Shown here piece by piece: positions 60,409 to 64,000 of a stretch of DNA of 64,000 bases (its first letter is position 1; each line of letters begins with the position of its first letter). The position numbers and the translations under genes were made by a program. The notes beneath the pieces are model-generated. The model saw only the letters and a list, made by a program, of their open reading frames with translations. It was not told the DNA's origin and searched no databases. The DNA comes from Pseudomonas sp. R5-89-07 (GTDB lineage Bacteria; Pseudomonadota; Gammaproteobacteria; Pseudomonadales; Pseudomonadaceae), in NCBI RefSeq assembly GCF_003851685.1, contig NZ_CP027727.1, forward strand, positions 2,356,001 through 2,420,000, in the 5' to 3' direction.

Positions 60409-61938
60409 ATGAACATCGCCAACTGGTTGCACGACACCCAGCGTCGTGACCCGCAGCGCCCGGCACTGTTCGAAGGCTCCCGGCAAGTGGCCGACTACGC
60501 CACCTTCACCGCCCATGTGCGCCAGCGCGCCGCGCACCTGGTGGACCAGCACGGCTTGCAGCCAGGGGATGCGGTGGCGGTGCTGATGAAAAACAGCTGC
60601 GACTACCTGGAGCTGCTCTATGCCATCTGGTGGATGGGCGCGGTGGCGGTTCCGATCAACGCCAAGCTGCACCCGACCGAAGCGGCATGGATCGCCGATA
60701 ACGCGCAAGCACGCTTGATCTTTACCGATGGCGGCCGGGTATTCTCATCGCGGGACCTGCCGGTGCGCTGCACCGAACTCGATGGTCACCTGCTGCCGCC
60801 GAACCGGGGCTGGCCCACCCTGGAGCAACCGGTGCCGCGCGAGGACCACGATCTTGCCTGGCTGTTCTACACCTCTGGCACCACCGGACGTTCCAAGGGT
60901 GTGATGCTGTCCCATGGCAACCTGATCGCGATGTCGTTGTGTTACGCCACCGATGTCGACCCGGTGAGCGCCGACGATGCTGCGCTGTACGCCGCGCCGA
61001 TGTCCCATGGTGCCGGGCTCTACAACTTCATCCACGTACGCTGCGGCGCGCGGCATGTGGTGCCGGCGTCCAACGGCTTCGACGCCGCCGAGCTGTTTGG
61101 CCTGGCGGCCGAACTGGGCCGTGTTTCGCTGTTTGCCGCGCCGACCATGGTCAAGCGCATGGTCGAGCAGGCGCGGCGCCAGGGCTATGACGGCGAAGGT
61201 ATCAAGACCATCGTCTACGGTGGCGGGCCGATGTACCTGGCCGACTTGCGCGACGCCGTCGATACCTTCGGCGCCCGCCTGGTGCAGATTTATGGTCAGG
61301 GCGAAAGCCCGATGACCATCAGCGTGCTGCCCCGCAGGCTGATCGCCGACCGCCAGCGCCCCGACTGGGCAGCCCTGGCGGCGTCGGTTGGCTATGCGCA
61401 AGCCTGCGTTGAAATCCGCATTCTGGATAGCGCCCACCAACCCTTGCCGACCGGCGAACGCGGTGAAATCGCGGTGCGCGGCGCCACGGTGATGCAGGGT
61501 TACTGGCGCAATCCGCAGGCCACCGCTCAAACCCTGGTCGATGGCTGGCTGCTCACCGGTGATATCGGATTTCTCGACTCCGCCGGCTACCTGACCCTCA
61601 CGGATCGCTCCAAGGACGTGATCATCAGCGGTGGCAGCAATGTGTACCCGCGTGAAGTCGAGGAGGTGCTGGCCCAGCATCCGGAGGTGTTCGAAGTGTG
61701 CGTGGTGGGCGAGCCGGACGCGCAATGGGGCGAGTCGGTAGTGGCGTTCGTGGTGACGCGCAGCGGCCAGCCCCTCGACGAAGGCGAACTCACGGCATGG
61801 TTCGTGGCGCGCATGGCGTCGTTCAAGAAACCAAAGAAATATGTGTGGCGCAGCGACTTGCCCAAGAACAGCTACGGCAAGATCCTCAAGACCGACTTGC
61901 GGCAGTGGTTGAAAGCAGCGACTATCGCCGCGCTTTAG
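60409..61938 (+). CDS. Acyl-CoA synthetase / AMP-dependent ligase
   Basis: 509-residue adenylate-forming enzyme that activates a carboxylic acid to its CoA thioester. Phosphate loop LFYTSGTTGRSKGVMLSHGN, the A5-type motif QIYGQGESPMT, the hinge TDRSKDVIISGGSNVYPREVEE, and the catalytic Lys in LPKNSYGKILKTDL. QGESP in place of the usual GxTE motif suggests an unusual substrate. It is the second of three genes in a row. Confidence 0.92.
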   Translation: MNIANWLHDTQRRDPQRPALFEGSRQVADYATFTAHVRQRAAHLVDQHGLQPGDAVAVLMKNSCDYLELLYAIWWMGAVAVPINAKLHPTEAAWIADNAQARLIFTDGGRVFSSRDLPVRCTELDGHLLPPNRGWPTLEQPVPREDHDLAWLFYTSGTTGRSKGVMLSHGNLIAMSLCYATDVDPVSADDAALYAAPMSHGAGLYNFIHVRCGARHVVPASNGFDAAELFGLAAELGRVSLFAAPTMVKRMVEQARRQGYDGEGIKTIVYGGGPMYLADLRDAVDTFGARLVQIYGQGESPMTISVLPRRLIADRQRPDWAALAASVGYAQACVEIRILDSAHQPLPTGERGEIAVRGATVMQGYWRNPQATAQTLVDGWLLTGDIGFLDSAGYLTLTDRSKDVIISGGSNVYPREVEEVLAQHPEVFEVCVVGEPDAQWGESVVAFVVTRSGQPLDEGELTAWFVARMASFKKPKKYVWRSDLPKNSYGKILKTDLRQWLKAATIAAL

Positions 61939-61971
61939 CATGGATCGACAAACAGACAAGGAGTCCCCTCG

Positions 61972-63291
61972 ATGGGCAATCACGCGCAAGACACCGTCCG
62001 CAAACGCCGCCGCGCGTTTCTCGGTGCCACCTCCGGCCACTTGATCGAGTGGTATGACTACGGCGTCTACGGCTTTCTTGCCGTGTACATCGGCCAGGCG
62101 TTCTTCGTCTCCGACGATCCCACCACCAGCCTGCTGGCCAGTTTTGCCGCCTTCGCCCTGAGCTTCTTCATCCGGCCGTTGGGCGGGCTGTTCTTCGGGC
62201 CACTGGCGGACAAGATCGGCCGGCGCAAAACCCTGATCATGGCGCTGGTGATGATGACCGGCTCCACAGTGATGCTGGGCTTGCTGCCGACCTACGCCAC
62301 CCTGGGCATCGCCGCCCCGATCCTGCTGATCCTGGTGCGTTGCGTGCAAGGCTTCTCGGCCGGCGGCGAGATCGGTACGGTGACCAGCTTCATTTCCGAA
62401 TACGCCGGCCCTGGCCGACGCGGCTTTGCCACCTGCTGGCTGATGGTCACCGCCGTGCTCGGCCTGCTGCTGGGCGGCGCGGTGGCCAACGGCATGACCT
62501 GGGTGTTGGGTACCGAGGTCATGCAGGAGTGGGCCTGGCGCGTGCCGTTCCTGATCGCCGCGCCCCTGGGCTTCATTTCCATGTACATCCGCCTCAAGCT
62601 CGAAGACAGCCCTGAGTTCCTCGCCTTGCAGCGCGCCGGGCAAACTTCCCGTGCACCGCTGCGCGAAGTCTGGCAGTGGAAGCGCGCCATCGCCCTGGTG
62701 TTCTTCATCATCACCTTGCACAGCTCGATCTTCTACCTGGTGCTGACCTTTGCCTCGACCTACATGGCCAAGATCCTCAAGTTCGACAGCGGCACCACCT
62801 TGCTCTACGTCTTCGTCGCCAGTTTTTCGGCTGCCTTTGTCATGCCGTTCGGCGGCGCGTTCACCGATAAATACGGGCGCAAGCCGTTTTTGATGGTGGT
62901 CGGTACGCTGGCGACATTGGCGATGTACTGGCTGTTCAAGATGGCCCCGACTGCAACGCCGGTGACGTTCTTTGCGCCACTGATGGCGGTGGCGATCCTG
63001 TTCGGCTTGTACGCCTCGTCCACCTATGCACTGATGAGCGAACTGCTGCCCACGCGCATCCGTTCCACCGGGATTGCCGTGGCGTACAACGTGCCGGTTG
63101 CGGTGTTTGGCGGCAGCGCGCCGCTGATCTCCACCTGGCTGATCAAGGTGACCGGCGACATTACCTCGCCCTGGTACTTCTATGTGGCGACCGGGGTGGT
63201 ATCGCTGATCGCCTTGGTGCTGCTGCGCAAGGAGGACTTCGTGGCCAGCGGCAATCCAGTGGCAGCGCCTGCGGGGGCGGCACTGGCCTGA
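61972..63291 (+). CDS. MHS-family MFS carrier (organic acid:H+ symporter)
   Basis: 439 residues, 12 helices. GHLIEWYDYGVYGFLAVYIGQAFF and LGGLFFGPLADKIGRRKTL are the metabolite:H+ symporter signature, as in KgtP, ShiA and citrate carriers. AAGGAG lies upstream of the ATG. Following the ligase and thiolase, it probably imports the acid that they process. Substrate unassigned. Confidence 0.9.
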   Translation: MGNHAQDTVRKRRRAFLGATSGHLIEWYDYGVYGFLAVYIGQAFFVSDDPTTSLLASFAAFALSFFIRPLGGLFFGPLADKIGRRKTLIMALVMMTGSTVMLGLLPTYATLGIAAPILLILVRCVQGFSAGGEIGTVTSFISEYAGPGRRGFATCWLMVTAVLGLLLGGAVANGMTWVLGTEVMQEWAWRVPFLIAAPLGFISMYIRLKLEDSPEFLALQRAGQTSRAPLREVWQWKRAIALVFFIITLHSSIFYLVLTFASTYMAKILKFDSGTTLLYVFVASFSAAFVMPFGGAFTDKYGRKPFLMVVGTLATLAMYWLFKMAPTATPVTFFAPLMAVAILFGLYASSTYALMSELLPTRIRSTGIAVAYNVPVAVFGGSAPLISTWLIKVTGDITSPWYFYVATGVVSLIALVLLRKEDFVASGNPVAAPAGAALA

Positions 63292-63352
63292 TGGGTGGGG
63301 CGTTGCATCGGCGCTGCAACTGCGCCAGGCTTGGCAGCCTCATCCCTTCGGA

Positions 63353-63952
63353 ATGAATTGCGTGCAGGCTACCCGTTTGACCCTGATCTGCCATGCGGCC
63401 ACGCCGTCGCAAAAACGCGCGCGCTTTGCCGATGACGAGTCGCTGGTGATGGACTGGCAAGGCGCGGCGCTGTCTTTGTCGAGCGGTTACCCAGCGTCTG
63501 CGCGCCTGTTGTGCGGGCCGGAGGCGCGAACCCGGCAGACGGCGGGGTTGTTCGGTGAACAGCCGCGCATCGAACCGGCCCTGCGCGACGTGGACCTCGG
63601 GCGTTGGAAAGGCCAGGCTCTGCGCGACCTCGATAGCGGCGAACTGAACGCCTGGCTCACCGACAGCGCCCATGCGACCCATGGCGGCGAGTCGGTGGAG
63701 CAGCTGTGCACGCGGGTCGGGCTTTGGATGAAGTCCCTTGAGAGCGAGCCTGGTCATGTACTGGCGGTGACCCACCCGTTCGTGATCCGCGCCGCGCTGC
63801 TCTACGTCATGCAGTGCCCGATCTCGATGTTCTACCTGATCGACGTGGAACCGCTGTCGCGCACCGAGCTGCGCTTCAACGCGGTGTGGCGCCTGCGCCT
63901 GGAAACTCACGTCTTGGGCCCTGATCATGGCAAAATCCACGCCCCGCAATGA
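63353..63952 (+). CDS. Histidine-phosphatase-superfamily protein with an altered RHG motif
   Basis: 199 residues. The first motif of the family is normally RHG; here it reads LICHAATPSQ, keeping the catalytic His but replacing Arg with Cys and Gly with Ala. The second His is in VLAVTHPFVIRAAL, and the acid is in HGGESVEQL. RLLCGPEARTRQTAGLF matches the usual SPxxRxxQTA block. It ends 9 bases before cobF, so it may relate to cobalamin synthesis (CobC-like phosphatases belong to this superfamily), but activity may be altered. Confidence 0.8.
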   Translation: MNCVQATRLTLICHAATPSQKRARFADDESLVMDWQGAALSLSSGYPASARLLCGPEARTRQTAGLFGEQPRIEPALRDVDLGRWKGQALRDLDSGELNAWLTDSAHATHGGESVEQLCTRVGLWMKSLESEPGHVLAVTHPFVIRAALLYVMQCPISMFYLIDVEPLSRTELRFNAVWRLRLETHVLGPDHGKIHAPQ

Positions 63953-63961
63953 GAGTAACCC

Positions 63962-64000
63962 ATGAAACGCATCCTGATCATCGGCATCGGCGCCGGCAAC
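63962..64000 (+). CDS. cobF: Precorrin-6A synthase start (cut by window edge)
   Basis: Thirteen codons reading MKRILIIGIGAGN, the characteristic start of CobF, the SAM-dependent methylase that also removes the C1 acetate in aerobic B12 synthesis. The preceding sequence GAGTAACCC offers a ribosome site. The rest lies beyond the right edge, so the call rests on this short N-terminus. Confidence 0.65.
   Translation, partial: MKRILIIGIGAGN

Overview
The window looks like the chromosome of a fluorescent Pseudomonas (P. fluorescens group). Evidence: high GC; abundant REP/REPIN palindromes with a GTGGGAGGGGGC core; and genes typical of that group (membrane PQQ glucose dehydrogenase next to an OprB porin, XenA-type and NemA-type old yellow enzymes, AraFGH with an oxidative L-arabinose pathway, and a cobF start at the right edge).

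Layout. 0-3.6 kb: OprB porin (cut by the left edge) and gcd, for periplasmic glucose oxidation. 3.7-7.9 kb: a chemoreceptor gene followed by two extra frameshifted copies of an MCP 3' end, each separated by a REPIN; one REPIN is split by an IS481-family element. 8-12.5 kb: bestrophin-like channel, a winged-helix protein coupled to a GGDEF diguanylate cyclase, and a divergent ArsR regulator/xenA pair sharing a perfect operator. 12.6-15 kb: TonB receptor behind a Fur-box-like site. 15-28.2 kb: a complete oxidative L-arabinose pathway (FadR-type regulator, sugar-acid dehydratase, MFS carrier, FAH-like GguC/AraD1 protein, ketoglutarate semialdehyde dehydrogenase, lactonase, AraFGH transporter, mutarotase, sugar dehydrogenase), tied together by three near-identical operator-like sites. 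28.3-31.5 kb: AraC regulator, MFS exporter and a YghU-type GST.

31.5-42.6 kb is the most distinctive region. It resembles the rhizobial moc (rhizopine, an inosamine) catabolic genes: a MocB-like binding protein, a TIM-barrel isomerase and a MocA-like dehydrogenase lie behind a perfect sigma-54 promoter, divergent from a sigma-54 activator. Then come a tandem array of eight 181-bp units, a LacI regulator with its own palindrome, and a MocD-like membrane oxygenase with a MocE Rieske ferredoxin, a ferredoxin reductase and a second TIM-barrel protein.

42.6-49.5 kb: Dyp peroxidase, UppP-like phosphatase, a GNAT acetyltransferase, a GlxA-type regulator, a NemR-like TetR/DJ-1/nemA electrophile-response group, and a RelB/ParE-type toxin-antitoxin pair. 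49.5-57.7 kb: quinone oxidoreductase with an MFS carrier and LysR regulator, DoxX-like protein, esterase-like hydrolase, a periplasmic tandem VOC protein with an alginate-export-type porin, and a zinc alcohol dehydrogenase. 57.7-58.5 kb is an 820-bp gene-free palindromic mosaic. 58.5-63.3 kb: PAS-LuxR regulator, thiolase, acyl-CoA ligase and MHS-type carrier, probably for an unidentified organic acid. The window ends with a histidine-phosphatase-like protein and the first codons of cobF. I saw no rRNA, tRNA, CRISPR array or prophage.
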